A stretch of 64,000 nt of DNA. Source: Candidatus Krumholzibacteriia bacterium. GTDB lineage: Bacteria > Krumholzibacteriota > Krumholzibacteriia > G020349025. Shown here piece by piece: positions 46,641-55,441 of this stretch; the stretch's first letter is position 1; each line of letters begins with the position of its first letter. The notes beneath the pieces are model-generated. The model did no database searches and was not told the DNA's origin. It saw only the letters and a list, made by a program, of their open reading frames with translations. Position numbers and translations under genes: made by a program. The stretch is from NCBI GenBank assembly GCA_035649275.1, contig DASRJW010000009.1:7022-71021 (forward strand), read 5' to 3'.

Positions 46641-47942
46641 ATGGACACAGTACCGGGTCCCCGCAGCCGCGAGCTGATGCAGCGCGCCGTTTCCCGGCTG
46701 CCGGGAGGGGTGAACTCGCCGGTGCGCGCCTTTCGGGCCGTGGGCGGCGACCCGATCTTCGTGGTACGCGGCGAAGGTCCCCGGGTGTGGGACGCCGACG
46801 GGCAGAGCTACATCGACTACATCGGCTCCTGGGGGCCTCTCCTCTTCGGCCATGCGCACCCGCGCATCGTGGACGCGGTGCGTGAGGCGAGCGCCCGCGG
46901 CACCAGCTTCGGCGTGCCCACGGAAGCCGAGGTCACCCTCGCCGAGCGTCTCTGCGCCATGGTGCCCGGCCTCGACATGGTCCGCCTGGTGAACTCGGGG
47001 ACCGAGGCCACCATGTCGGCCATCCGGCTCGCCCGCGCCTACACCGGCCGCTCCAAGATCGTGAAGTTCGCCGGCTGCTACCACGGTCATGCCGATTCCT
47101 TCCTCATCAAGGCCGGCTCGGGCGTGGCGACGCTGGGTCTGCCCGACAGCCCCGGGGTCACCACGGGGGTGGCGAGCGACACCCTGGTGGCGGAATACAA
47201 CGACGTCGATCTCGTGGCCGAGTATTTCGACGCCAACCATGGCGCCATCGCTTGCATCATCGTGGAACCCGTGGTCGGCAACATGGGTGTCGTCGTGCCG
47301 CGCCAGCACTACCTGGAAAAACTACGCGCCCTGTGCGACGAGAATGACGCGCTCTTCATCTTCGACGAGGTGATGACCGGCTTCCGCCTGGCGCCGGGCG
47401 GCGCCCAGGAGCGCCTGGGAATCGGCGCCGATCTCGTCACCTTCGGCAAGGTGATCGGCGGTGGTCTACCCATCGGTGCCTATGGCGGCCGTCGCGATCT
47501 CATGGAGATGATCGCCCCGAGCGGCCCGGTCTACCAGGCGGGGACGTTGTCGGGGAATCCCGTGGCGGTGGCGGCGGGTCTCGCCATGCTCGATCTCATC
47601 GCCGCGACACCGAGCCTCTACCAGCAGCTCGAAGCGAGCACGAAGCGGCTCGCCGACGGGATCGAAGACCATCTGCGCCGGCTGAAGGTGCAAGCCTGCG
47701 TGCAGCGCTTCGGCTCCATGTGGACACTGTTTTTCCACCCTGGCCCGGTGCGCAGCTGGCAGGATGCCGTGGGCTGCGACACCCAGCGCTTCGCTCGCTT
47801 CTACCAGGCCCTCTTGCAGCGTGGTGTTCTCCTGCCCCCGTCGCAGTTCGAGGCCTGCTTCGTGAGCGCGGCGCACGACGACGCCAGCATCGATGCGACC
47901 CTCCAGGCGATCGGTGCGGCGCTCGAGGAGATCCGGGCGTGA
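46641..47942 (+). CDS. hemL: Glutamate-1-semialdehyde 2,1-aminomutase
   Basis: A 433-residue class III PLP aminotransferase that makes 5-aminolevulinate from glutamate-1-semialdehyde (C5 route to haem). The PLP lysine is Lys270 in TFGKVIGGGLP. The N-terminal RLPGGVNSPVRAF, VNSGTEATMSAIRLARA and GCYHGHAD blocks are diagnostic. FIFDEVMTGFR holds the PLP-nitrogen Asp. Its stop overlaps hemE by 4 bases (GTGA), so the two are translationally coupled. No strong ribosome-binding site is visible before this ATG. Confidence 0.96.
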   Translation: MDTVPGPRSRELMQRAVSRLPGGVNSPVRAFRAVGGDPIFVVRGEGPRVWDADGQSYIDYIGSWGPLLFGHAHPRIVDAVREASARGTSFGVPTEAEVTLAERLCAMVPGLDMVRLVNSGTEATMSAIRLARAYTGRSKIVKFAGCYHGHADSFLIKAGSGVATLGLPDSPGVTTGVASDTLVAEYNDVDLVAEYFDANHGAIACIIVEPVVGNMGVVVPRQHYLEKLRALCDENDALFIFDEVMTGFRLAPGGAQERLGIGADLVTFGKVIGGGLPIGAYGGRRDLMEMIAPSGPVYQAGTLSGNPVAVAAGLAMLDLIAATPSLYQQLEASTKRLADGIEDHLRRLKVQACVQRFGSMWTLFFHPGPVRSWQDAVGCDTQRFARFYQALLQRGVLLPPSQFEACFVSAAHDDASIDATLQAIGAALEEIRA

Positions 47943-49033
47943 GCGACGCCCCCTTCCTGCAGGCCTGCCGGCGACAGCCGGTGCCGCACCGCCCGGTGTG
48001 GTTCATGCGCCAGGCCGGGCGCTACATGCCGGAGTACCGTGCTCTCCGCGAGCGCGCCAGCTTCCTCGACATGTGCCGCAATCCCGATCTGGCGGTCGAG
48101 GTGACCCTGCAACCCGTCCGCGCCCTCGGCGTCGACGCGGCCATCCTCTTCAGCGACATCCTCATCACCATGGAAGGCATGGGCATCCGCGCCGAGTTCG
48201 CTCCCGGCCCGGTGATCCCCGACCCCGTGCGCACCCGCGCCCAGGTGCAGGCCTTGCGCGTGCCGGACCCCGAGGAAGCGGTGCCCTTCGTCCTGGAAGC
48301 GCTGCGGCGCCTGCGGCGAGAGCTGCCCCGCCACATTGCCCTCGTCGGTTTCTGCGGCGCTCCCTGGACTCTGGCCAATTACGTGGTCGAAGGGGGCGGC
48401 GCCAAGGAATTCACCCGCTTGAAACGCTTCCTCTACGAAGACCCGGAGGCAGGCGAAATGTTGCTGCACAAACTGGCGGCGACGAGCACCGCCTATCTGG
48501 TGGCGCAGATCGAAGCCGGGGCGCAAGCGGTGCAGATCTTCGACACCTGGGCCGGGCTGCTCGATCCGGACGACTTCGCGCGCTGGGCCTTGCCCCACGT
48601 GCGGCAGATGATCGTGGAGGTGAAGCGCGCCACCGCGGGAGCAGCGCCCATCGTCTACTTCGCCCGCGATGCTTGGTCCGCGGCAGCGCACTTGAAGGCG
48701 TGCGGCGCCGACGTGCTCTCCATCGACTGGCGCACGCCCCTCGACCTGGCGCGCCGGACGCTGGGTGCGGACATCGCCGTGCAGGGGAATCTGGATCCGG
48801 CGGCGCTTTTCGCCCCCTGGCCGCTGCTGCAAGCGCGGGCCGACGCCGTCCTCGCCCGCGCCGGCGACACCCCCGGCCACATCTTCAATCTCGGCCATGG
48901 CATTTTGCCGGAGACCCCGGTGGACAGCGTCCGGCGCCTGGTCGAGCACGTGCACGAGCGCTCGACACCGGGTGGACGAGGGACAGCACCACCGCGCCCC
49001 CACCGCTCCGGCAGCCCCGAGGAGGCGGCATGA
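47939..49033 (+). CDS. hemE: Uroporphyrinogen decarboxylase
   Basis: A 364-residue enzyme that decarboxylates uroporphyrinogen III to coproporphyrinogen III. It has the signature RPVWFMRQAGRYMPEYR with its substrate-binding arginines, ILFSDILITMEGMG with the catalytic Asp, GFCGAPWTLANYVVEGG, and NLGHGILPETP near the end. The GTG start overlaps the hemL stop. A Pro/Arg-rich tail of about 25 residues follows the last conserved block. The gene overlaps the TMEM175 start by 4 bases (ATGA). Confidence 0.96.
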   Translation: MSDAPFLQACRRQPVPHRPVWFMRQAGRYMPEYRALRERASFLDMCRNPDLAVEVTLQPVRALGVDAAILFSDILITMEGMGIRAEFAPGPVIPDPVRTRAQVQALRVPDPEEAVPFVLEALRRLRRELPRHIALVGFCGAPWTLANYVVEGGGAKEFTRLKRFLYEDPEAGEMLLHKLAATSTAYLVAQIEAGAQAVQIFDTWAGLLDPDDFARWALPHVRQMIVEVKRATAGAAPIVYFARDAWSAAAHLKACGADVLSIDWRTPLDLARRTLGADIAVQGNLDPAALFAPWPLLQARADAVLARAGDTPGHIFNLGHGILPETPVDSVRRLVEHVHERSTPGGRGTAPPRPHRSGSPEEAA

Positions 49034-49605
49034 GCAAAGGGCGGATGGAAGCCTTCAGCGATGGTGTGATCGCCATCATCATCACCATCATGGTGCTGGA
49101 ATTGAAGGTGCCGCGTACAGCCGAACTGACCGCGCTGCGGCCGGTCTTGCCGGTCTTCCTCATCTATGCGGTCAGCTACTTGTATCTCGGCATCTACTGG
49201 AGCAACCATCACCATCTGCTCCAGGCCACCGCACACGTCAACGGCCGGGTCCTTTGGGCCAACCTGCACCTGCTGTTCTGGTTGTCGCTCTTCCCCTTCG
49301 TCACCGGCTGGGTGGGACACACCGAGTTCGCTCCCTGGCCCATGGCGATCTACGGCACGGTGCTGCTCTGCGCAGCCGTGGCCTACTACATCCTCTCCCG
49401 CGCCTTGCTCAGCCTCCACGGCAGGGAGTCCGTGCTCGCCGCAGCACTCGGCAGAGACCTCAAGGGCAAGTTGTCGGTGTTGATCTACGTGGTGGCCATC
49501 CCGCTCGCCTTCGTGGGCTGGTGGCTCGCCGGTGGCCTCTACTTTGGCGCCTCCCTCCTCTGGATCGTCCCCGATCGTCGCATCGAGAAGACCCTGTCGC
49601 GTTGA
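49030..49605 (+). CDS. TMEM175 family potassium channel-like protein (DUF1211)
   Basis: A 191-residue membrane protein with six hydrophobic helices. The family signature RxxxFSD is at residues 5-11 (RMEAFSD), followed by the pore helix GVIAIIITIMVLELKVP. YWSNHHHLL in helix 3 and NLHLLFWLSLFPF in helix 4 are also conserved. Bacterial members form tetrameric potassium-selective channels. It starts within the hemE stop (ATGA), so it is translationally coupled to a haem biosynthesis gene, which is an unexpected partner. No ligand or voltage domain is attached. Confidence 0.9.
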   Translation: MSKGRMEAFSDGVIAIIITIMVLELKVPRTAELTALRPVLPVFLIYAVSYLYLGIYWSNHHHLLQATAHVNGRVLWANLHLLFWLSLFPFVTGWVGHTEFAPWPMAIYGTVLLCAAVAYYILSRALLSLHGRESVLAAALGRDLKGKLSVLIYVVAIPLAFVGWWLAGGLYFGASLLWIVPDRRIEKTLSR

Positions 49606-49669
49606 AGCCACAGTGGGGGGAGTGGTTTCGGGTCTCGAGGCAGCTAGTCACCGGGCGACTCGACAGGGC

Positions 49670-49686
49670 CTGGGCTCGTAGCCCAG
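49670..49686. terminator. Perfect 7-bp hairpin downstream of the hem-TMEM175 operon
   Basis: CTGGGCT, a 3-base loop CGT, then AGCCCAG. No T-tract follows. Together with the hairpin at 49709 it separates the hem operon from the next promoter. Confidence 0.4.
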
Positions 49687-49708
49687 ACCAGGGTCCAGGA
49701 CTGGATTC

Positions 49709-49735
49709 GGTAGGGGCCCCAGTCCGGGGCCTACC
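49709..49735. terminator. GC-rich hairpin before the promoter of the large secreted protein
   Basis: GGTAGG pairs with CCTACC, then a two-base bulge, then CCCC with GGGG around the loop AGTCC. TTTCC follows directly. It could end transcripts from the hem operon, although the T-run is short. Confidence 0.45.
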
Positions 49736-49764
49736 TTTCCAAACGGAACGGCCCGCCCTATAAT
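49736..49764 (+). promoter_or_regulatory. Sigma70-like promoter with perfect TATAAT
   Basis: TTTCCA (4 of 6), a 17-base spacer, and a perfect TATAAT at 49759-49764. The ATG at 49763 lies inside this -10 box and so cannot be the translation start of the next gene. Transcription would begin near 49771. Confidence 0.65.
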
Positions 49765-49843
49765 GTGTTCCCCTATTCCAGACACCGGCCCGCACCCGAG
49801 AAGCGGACGGGTCTCGTCCGATCTCATGCTGGGAGGGTCGTTC

Positions 49844-52819
49844 TTGAGCGTCCCAGGGAGGATCTCGAGAGGCGCTGCGGCGGCCATCCTCGTGATCCTG
49901 CTCGCCGTCGGCGCGGTGCGGTCCCTGTCAGGGGCGGACGCGCCCGCTGCGACCTTCGGCGCCAGCGGCCTGCGTCATGGGGTCATCTGGTACTCGCGCG
50001 CCGCCAACGATGACGTCCGTCGCGCTTCGGCAACGCGCTATTCGGTGGGGATCACCGGCAAGGACGAGGGCAGCGACGCCGACAAGCCCGTCATCAAGTC
50101 GCTCAACTCGGAGTTCCGCTGGTTCGTCTACAACTCCGTGACCGACAACTACGTCGTGCCCCATCCCAGCCCGCCGCTGGAGCACCAGTACGCTCAATCC
50201 CTGGCGGTGGCGCGCGGCTGGGATCCCGAAGAGATTTACCTGCACTATTACGACGACACCATCGTGGCGCTGAGCGGCGACACCACGCTGTTCGTCCCCG
50301 GCTGGCCGGGCGGCAGCGCCCCCAACCCGGCGGATGCCCGGGTTCCGATCTATTACGTCGACCGGAGCCGGCGTCTGGTGCATTTCTCCACCCGGCGGGC
50401 GGCACAGCTCCACAAGGAAACGATCATCCACCTGGCCCTGGATACACCATTCAGGAATTCGACTCTCTACCCCGACGGGATCTTCCTCGACAACTCCGCT
50501 GCCGTGCTCTTCAACTTCGGAACCATCCGCTCGGGCGGGCATGTCCGCGAGACTCCCGGACATCTCCGCATCGACACCACGGAGTTTCGCACCTGGCATT
50601 GGAACAACAATCTCGGCCCCTTCCTGACCGCGCTGAAGGACAGCTTGGAAACTTCACCGTCGTGGTCCCGGGACCGGAAGCGCAAGTATCTGATGGTCAA
50701 CGTGGCCAACGTCTGGGACGACTCGTATGTGTCCCGTGACATCGGCGACATCCTTTTCCTCGAATACCAATACAACCCGGTGCGGTCCTTCGGGCTCGGT
50801 GCCATGGACGATGCCCACCGCCGCGATCTCCTGGCGGCTTCAGCGGGCATCACCAGCTTCTACTCCTCGGTTTTGCACCGGACGGTGCCGAGCCGCGAGG
50901 GGTCCTTCACCTACGCCCAGACCTTGCTCCACAACCTGACCTGGTACCTCATCACGCGCACCGAGAACACCCTCCTCTTCCAAATGGAGATCAGCACTCC
51001 CGTCTCCGCCGGGTGGGACTCCCTCACCTGGCGCGGCTGCATGAACATCGCCAACGAACGCCTCGGAAGCGTCACCGGCGAGCCGTTCACCCTCGCCCAG
51101 GGCACCGATCCGCTGGGCAACCGCTACGTGGTCAAGGCGCGGGCCTATCAGAATGGCTTGGCGGTGCTGCGGAATCGCGGCGATTGGAACCAGGGCATCG
51201 AACCGGAAACGGCGGTGAACGTGCCGCTGCCCCAGTTTCTGCTCCCCGTCGATCCGGAGGGGAACATCGGTGGCCGGGTGCAAATGGTGAGTCTGCGCAA
51301 CGGCCAGGGGGCGCTCTTCCTCGCCAGCGGCGCACCCACTCTCTTCACCCTGGCCGTCGGCGTCGTGGGCTCGGGCACCGTGCGCGTCACCCCCTTCCGT
51401 TCCGGGTACGCTGCCGGTGCCAACGTCAATTTGCAGCCGAATCCAAGCCTGGGCTGGCGCTTTTCGCGCTGGGAAGGCGACCTCACCGGGAATGCCGTCC
51501 CCGCCTCGCTCCGGATGGACGCGAGTCGCAGCGTGAGGGCGGTCTTCGTCCCCAACAATGCGCCCCGGGCCGTCAACGATGCATACAGCGCTGTCACCGA
51601 TGCCCCGATCCGCGTAGAAGCACCGGGCGTCCTCGGCAACGACAGCGACCCGGACGGTGACCGCATCACGCCCGTGCTGCGCACCGCCCCGAGTCACGGC
51701 TTCATGGCTCTTTATCCCGACGGCTCTTTCGCTTATCTCGCCGCCCCCGGCTTCACCGGCACCGATCGCTTCACCTACGAGGTGCAAGACGGCCTCTCCG
51801 GCACCGCCACCGCGACGGTGACGCTCACGGTGGGCGGGCAGCCAGGGCTCGGCGTCTCCTTCGGCGAGTCACAGACCGGTGGTTCGAGCGCCGCGAGCAC
51901 CGTGGCGACGTCGGCACCGTTCGCTCCCTCCACCGCGTCCTTGTTCATGGCCGCGATCGCCAGCAAACCCTACCGTCCAGTGCGCTCCGTGAGTGGCTTC
52001 GGCCTCGACTGGACGCTGGTGCAGGCGCAGTGCGGCGGGCGCAGCCAGACCGGGATCGACGTCTGGATGGCCCGAGGAAACGCTACCGCGGGAAACGTGA
52101 CCGCGACGTTCGGCACCGCGCCGATCAATGCCACCATCGCCGTGTCGCGCTACACCGGCGCCGATCTCGTCGCTCCCCTGGGGACGATGACCTCGGTCAA
52201 CACGAATGGCGTGCAGGGGACGTGCTCCGGGGGAGTGGATGGCTCGCGCTACAGCCTCGCGGTCACGGGGACGACGTCGCGGGGCGTCGTCTTCGCTGCC
52301 GTGGCCATGCGCAACCGGCAGCACACGCCCGGTGCTGGAGTCACCCAGCGCGCCACGGTGCGCCAAGGCGTGTTCGGCGACGAAACCTCCCTCGCCGTGA
52401 TCGACCGTCCCTCCACGCCCGGAACGCTGAGCCTCACGGGGACCTTCAACAGCATCACGGACTGGGCGGTGGCCGGCGTCGAGATCCGGCCCTCCGGTGT
52501 GCCACCCACGACGTCGGCACCGGAAACCGAGAGAGCGCTGCCTCTCGTCCCCGCGCTGCGTCTTTCCCCCAACCCGGCGCGCGGCACGACGTCGATCGAC
52601 CTCGACCTGCCCGCGGGCGCGATGGTCCGTGTCAGCATCCACGACGCTGCGGGACGTCGCATTCGCACCCTCGCGTCCGGGGCGCTGCCTCTCGGCTCGC
52701 ATCGCCTGACCTGGGATGGCCGGGACAATGCAGGGACCTCGGTCCCGTCGGGTGTGTACTTCGTGCAGTCCGAGCTCGGCGCGTCCAAGCTGTCGCGCAA
52801 GCTCGTCTGGCAGCGCTGA
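49844..52819 (+). CDS. Large secreted mosaic protein: glycosidase-like domain, repeat domains, FlgD-like tail
   Basis: About 991 residues, starting at TTG with GGGAGGG 6 bases upstream. Domains in order: signal peptide (AAAAILVILLAVGAV); a ~430-residue TIM-barrel-like domain resembling putative GH-like (GHL) proteins, with VIWYSRAANDD, IYLHYYDD and the PDGIFLDN strand end; a divergent InlB-repeat-like domain (GSGTVRVTPF, WRFSRWEGDLTG); a cadherin/VCBS-like Ig domain (GVLGNDSDPDGD, FTGTDRFTYEVQDG); a ~210-residue surface domain (LDWTLVQAQCGG to DWAVAGVEIRPSG); and a FlgD-like tail (LSPNPARGTTSIDLDL, GVYFVQSE). It probably binds or cuts extracellular glycan. Catalytic residues are not assignable. 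Confidence 0.75.
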   Translation: MSVPGRISRGAAAAILVILLAVGAVRSLSGADAPAATFGASGLRHGVIWYSRAANDDVRRASATRYSVGITGKDEGSDADKPVIKSLNSEFRWFVYNSVTDNYVVPHPSPPLEHQYAQSLAVARGWDPEEIYLHYYDDTIVALSGDTTLFVPGWPGGSAPNPADARVPIYYVDRSRRLVHFSTRRAAQLHKETIIHLALDTPFRNSTLYPDGIFLDNSAAVLFNFGTIRSGGHVRETPGHLRIDTTEFRTWHWNNNLGPFLTALKDSLETSPSWSRDRKRKYLMVNVANVWDDSYVSRDIGDILFLEYQYNPVRSFGLGAMDDAHRRDLLAASAGITSFYSSVLHRTVPSREGSFTYAQTLLHNLTWYLITRTENTLLFQMEISTPVSAGWDSLTWRGCMNIANERLGSVTGEPFTLAQGTDPLGNRYVVKARAYQNGLAVLRNRGDWNQGIEPETAVNVPLPQFLLPVDPEGNIGGRVQMVSLRNGQGALFLASGAPTLFTLAVGVVGSGTVRVTPFRSGYAAGANVNLQPNPSLGWRFSRWEGDLTGNAVPASLRMDASRSVRAVFVPNNAPRAVNDAYSAVTDAPIRVEAPGVLGNDSDPDGDRITPVLRTAPSHGFMALYPDGSFAYLAAPGFTGTDRFTYEVQDGLSGTATATVTLTVGGQPGLGVSFGESQTGGSSAASTVATSAPFAPSTASLFMAAIASKPYRPVRSVSGFGLDWTLVQAQCGGRSQTGIDVWMARGNATAGNVTATFGTAPINATIAVSRYTGADLVAPLGTMTSVNTNGVQGTCSGGVDGSRYSLAVTGTTSRGVVFAAVAMRNRQHTPGAGVTQRATVRQGVFGDETSLAVIDRPSTPGTLSLTGTFNSITDWAVAGVEIRPSGVPPTTSAPETERALPLVPALRLSPNPARGTTSIDLDLPAGAMVRVSIHDAAGRRIRTLASGALPLGSHRLTWDGRDNAGTSVPSGVYFVQSELGASKLSRKLVWQR

Positions 52820-52843
52820 GCTGATTGCCCGTACACTGGCCCG

Positions 52844-55426
52844 ATGCAGCTTCGACGCGCAGGTGCTGTCGCCTGCCTTTCCGGTTTCGTGGCTCTCGGG
52901 TACGAGATCCTCTGGGCCCGCCGGCTCTCCGACATCATCGGTGCCACGGCTCTGGCCTCGAGCCTGGTCGTCGGCGTCTTCTTCCTCTCCCTCGCCGCCG
53001 GCGCCGCGCGTCTCGGCCCGCTCGCCTCCCGCCATGCCTCACCCTGGCGTCTCTACGGACAGCTCGAGCTCGGCATCCTGGTGTGCATCCTGCCCTCCTT
53101 CTTCGGCGAGCAGCTCTCGGGCATCGTGGCGCGCGCCCTCGGCCCGGTGCTCCTTCTTCCCACCGCGGGCGCGGCATTGAAGGCCTGCCTCGCCGCCGTC
53201 TTCGTCGCTCCCCCTTCTTTTCTCATGGGTGGAACGCTCCCGGCGCTCGGACAGGCGGTGGTGAGCGCCGAGCGCTTGGGCCGCGAGGGCAACACGATCT
53301 ATGGGTTCAACACCTTGGGTGGTGCTGGTGGCGTTCTGGTCACGACGTTTTTTCTCGTCCCCGTCTTCGGAATGCGCGGCGGCTTCTGCCTGTTGATGCT
53401 CGGGAGTCTCGCCCTAGCGGGCCTCGGTTTCCTCTTCGCCCGCGCGGCCGCGCCGCATGCGGCACCACGTTCGACTGCGACATCGTCCCCGCGGCGCTCG
53501 CCGGAGGTCGCTGCCTGGTCTGCGGGCCTCCGCTCCTGGGGGCTCGTGGCCGCGCTCTCGGGTTTCATCGTTCTCGGGCTCGAGATCCTCGCCTTGCACC
53601 TCTTCAGCCAGGTGCTGCACAATTCCAGCTACACCTTCGCGAGCGTTCTCGTGGTCGTCATCGCCGCGCTCGTGGTGGGACCCCTCGTGCTCCAGCGCGC
53701 CGTCCTCGACGAGCGCCGCGCCTGGCAGCAAGTCGGCGTGGTGCTGCTCCTCGGCGCCTGCGTCACCGCGGTCCTGCCACGCTTCTTCGTCGCCGCCACG
53801 CAGGGCATGAGTCCATTCGGTGGCGGGGCCGGCGGCTTCGCGACCTACATCATCCGCATCCTGGGAAGCGCTGCTCTCGTCATCGGCCCGCCCTTCGTCC
53901 TCGCCGGCTGGGTCTTCCCTCTCGTCCTCGCCGGCGCCGGTGCAGCGATCGCTGCACAGCGCCTGGGCGAGACGGTGGGGAGAACCTGGGGTCGGCTGCT
54001 GGGGATGAACGCGGCGGGTGCACTCGTCGGCCTCGTCACCGCGAATCACCTCGCGATGCCGGCCCTCGGTTTGTGGGGCTCGCTCCTCGCCTGGTGCGTG
54101 GTGCTGCTCGCGAGCGGCCTCCTCGTCGCCTGGCGGACGCCCGGACGCCCGCGCTCTTTCGCTCTCGGCCTCGCTACGCTCGCCTGCATCTTGGTCGCCG
54201 CGACCTCTCCCTGGACGCTCCCGGTGGCGCACCTGGCCCCGGGCGAGCGCATCCTTGCCTGGCGCGCCGGTCCGGCAGGGGTGTCGGCGGTGCTCGAACA
54301 GCACGGCGACCGGCGCATCAAGTGGAACAACACCTACTCCCTCGGCGGCAGCGCCAATGCCGCACAACAGACGCGGCTCGGCTACCTGCCGCTTCTCCTC
54401 CATCCAGCACCCCGGCAGACGGCGTTCATCGGCTCCGCCACGGGGATCACGGCGAGCGCCGCACTGCGCGATCCCAGTGCGGAGAAACTCACGGCCATCG
54501 AGCTCTCGGGACAAACGATGCGGCTCGCCTGCGAAGAGTTCCGGCCGTGGAATGCGGACCTCTGTGCCCATCCTCGGGCGCGCGCCGTGGTCGAGGACGG
54601 CCGCATGTTCTTCCGCGCCACGCGCGATACCTTCGATGTGGTCGTGGGCGATCTCTTCGTGCCCTGGCGTTCCGGCGCCGCCAATCTCTTCACGCGGGAA
54701 CACATCCACAGTGTGAAGGCACACTTGCGACCTGGTGGCATCTTCGCCCAGTGGTTGCCCCTTTTTCAGCTCGATGCCTTGGGATTCTGGGGCATCGCCG
54801 CCACCTTTTGCGCCGAGTTTCCCAACGCCTGGCTCGCCATCGCCGACTTCCAACCCGGAAACCCGGCGGTGGCGCTCATCGGCTGGCGCGAAGGGCGGAA
54901 GAGCGCCGTCCTCGGCCCCGACCCCGCCGTGCTCGCTCGACGTTGCGCCACACTCGGCAGCTCGCCCGAGTTGCGCGAACCTCTGCTCGCCGACCCGGCA
55001 GGCGTGGCCATGTTCCTGGTCGGTCCGCTCCGTCCAGCGCTCCCGAACGATGTTCCGCTCCTCACCTTGAACCGGCCTTGGCTCGCCGATCATGCCCCCC
55101 GCGTCCAGCGGGCGCGCCCGTCGCGCTTCTTCACCGGCCCCGAACTGGTGGCGACACTGCAGCACATCGCCCGTGGTGCGCCGCCGGGCCCGTTGCGCCC
55201 CTCCATCCAGCTCGGGCAATGGCTCTATGCCTTCAGCGACGTGATGGAGCGGCAAGGTCCGCAGGCCGCTTCTGCGTGGTACGACAAGAACGTCACCGTG
55301 CCGTTGCCGTCACGCCTCTTCCTCGTACCCCAACCCGAGCGAATGAGCTGGCCGTTCTCGCAGCAGGCAGGCATGTTCCTGCTCCGCCGGGCGAACGCGG
55401 AGGCCCGGGCGAGCACAGCACCGTGA
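52844..55426 (+). CDS. Membrane protein fused to a spermidine-synthase-like domain
   Basis: An 860-residue fusion. Residues 1-470 carry roughly 12-14 hydrophobic helices in two similar halves; SGFVALGYEILWARRLS near the start is echoed by SGFIVLGLEILALHLFS at about residue 235, a family hallmark. Residues 480-690 match the spermidine synthase fold: AFIGSATGITASAAL (motif I), LTAIELS, AVVEDGRMFFRATRDTFDVVVGDLFVP. The polyamine-site residues are not clearly conserved, so real aminopropyl transfer is doubtful. The last ~130 residues are of unknown type. It follows the mosaic protein by 24 bases with no visible ribosome-binding site. Confidence 0.85.
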   Translation: MQLRRAGAVACLSGFVALGYEILWARRLSDIIGATALASSLVVGVFFLSLAAGAARLGPLASRHASPWRLYGQLELGILVCILPSFFGEQLSGIVARALGPVLLLPTAGAALKACLAAVFVAPPSFLMGGTLPALGQAVVSAERLGREGNTIYGFNTLGGAGGVLVTTFFLVPVFGMRGGFCLLMLGSLALAGLGFLFARAAAPHAAPRSTATSSPRRSPEVAAWSAGLRSWGLVAALSGFIVLGLEILALHLFSQVLHNSSYTFASVLVVVIAALVVGPLVLQRAVLDERRAWQQVGVVLLLGACVTAVLPRFFVAATQGMSPFGGGAGGFATYIIRILGSAALVIGPPFVLAGWVFPLVLAGAGAAIAAQRLGETVGRTWGRLLGMNAAGALVGLVTANHLAMPALGLWGSLLAWCVVLLASGLLVAWRTPGRPRSFALGLATLACILVAATSPWTLPVAHLAPGERILAWRAGPAGVSAVLEQHGDRRIKWNNTYSLGGSANAAQQTRLGYLPLLLHPAPRQTAFIGSATGITASAALRDPSAEKLTAIELSGQTMRLACEEFRPWNADLCAHPRARAVVEDGRMFFRATRDTFDVVVGDLFVPWRSGAANLFTREHIHSVKAHLRPGGIFAQWLPLFQLDALGFWGIAATFCAEFPNAWLAIADFQPGNPAVALIGWREGRKSAVLGPDPAVLARRCATLGSSPELREPLLADPAGVAMFLVGPLRPALPNDVPLLTLNRPWLADHAPRVQRARPSRFFTGPELVATLQHIARGAPPGPLRPSIQLGQWLYAFSDVMERQGPQAASAWYDKNVTVPLPSRLFLVPQPERMSWPFSQQAGMFLLRRANAEARASTAP

Positions 55427-55441
55427 GAGGCGGGGGCGCCT

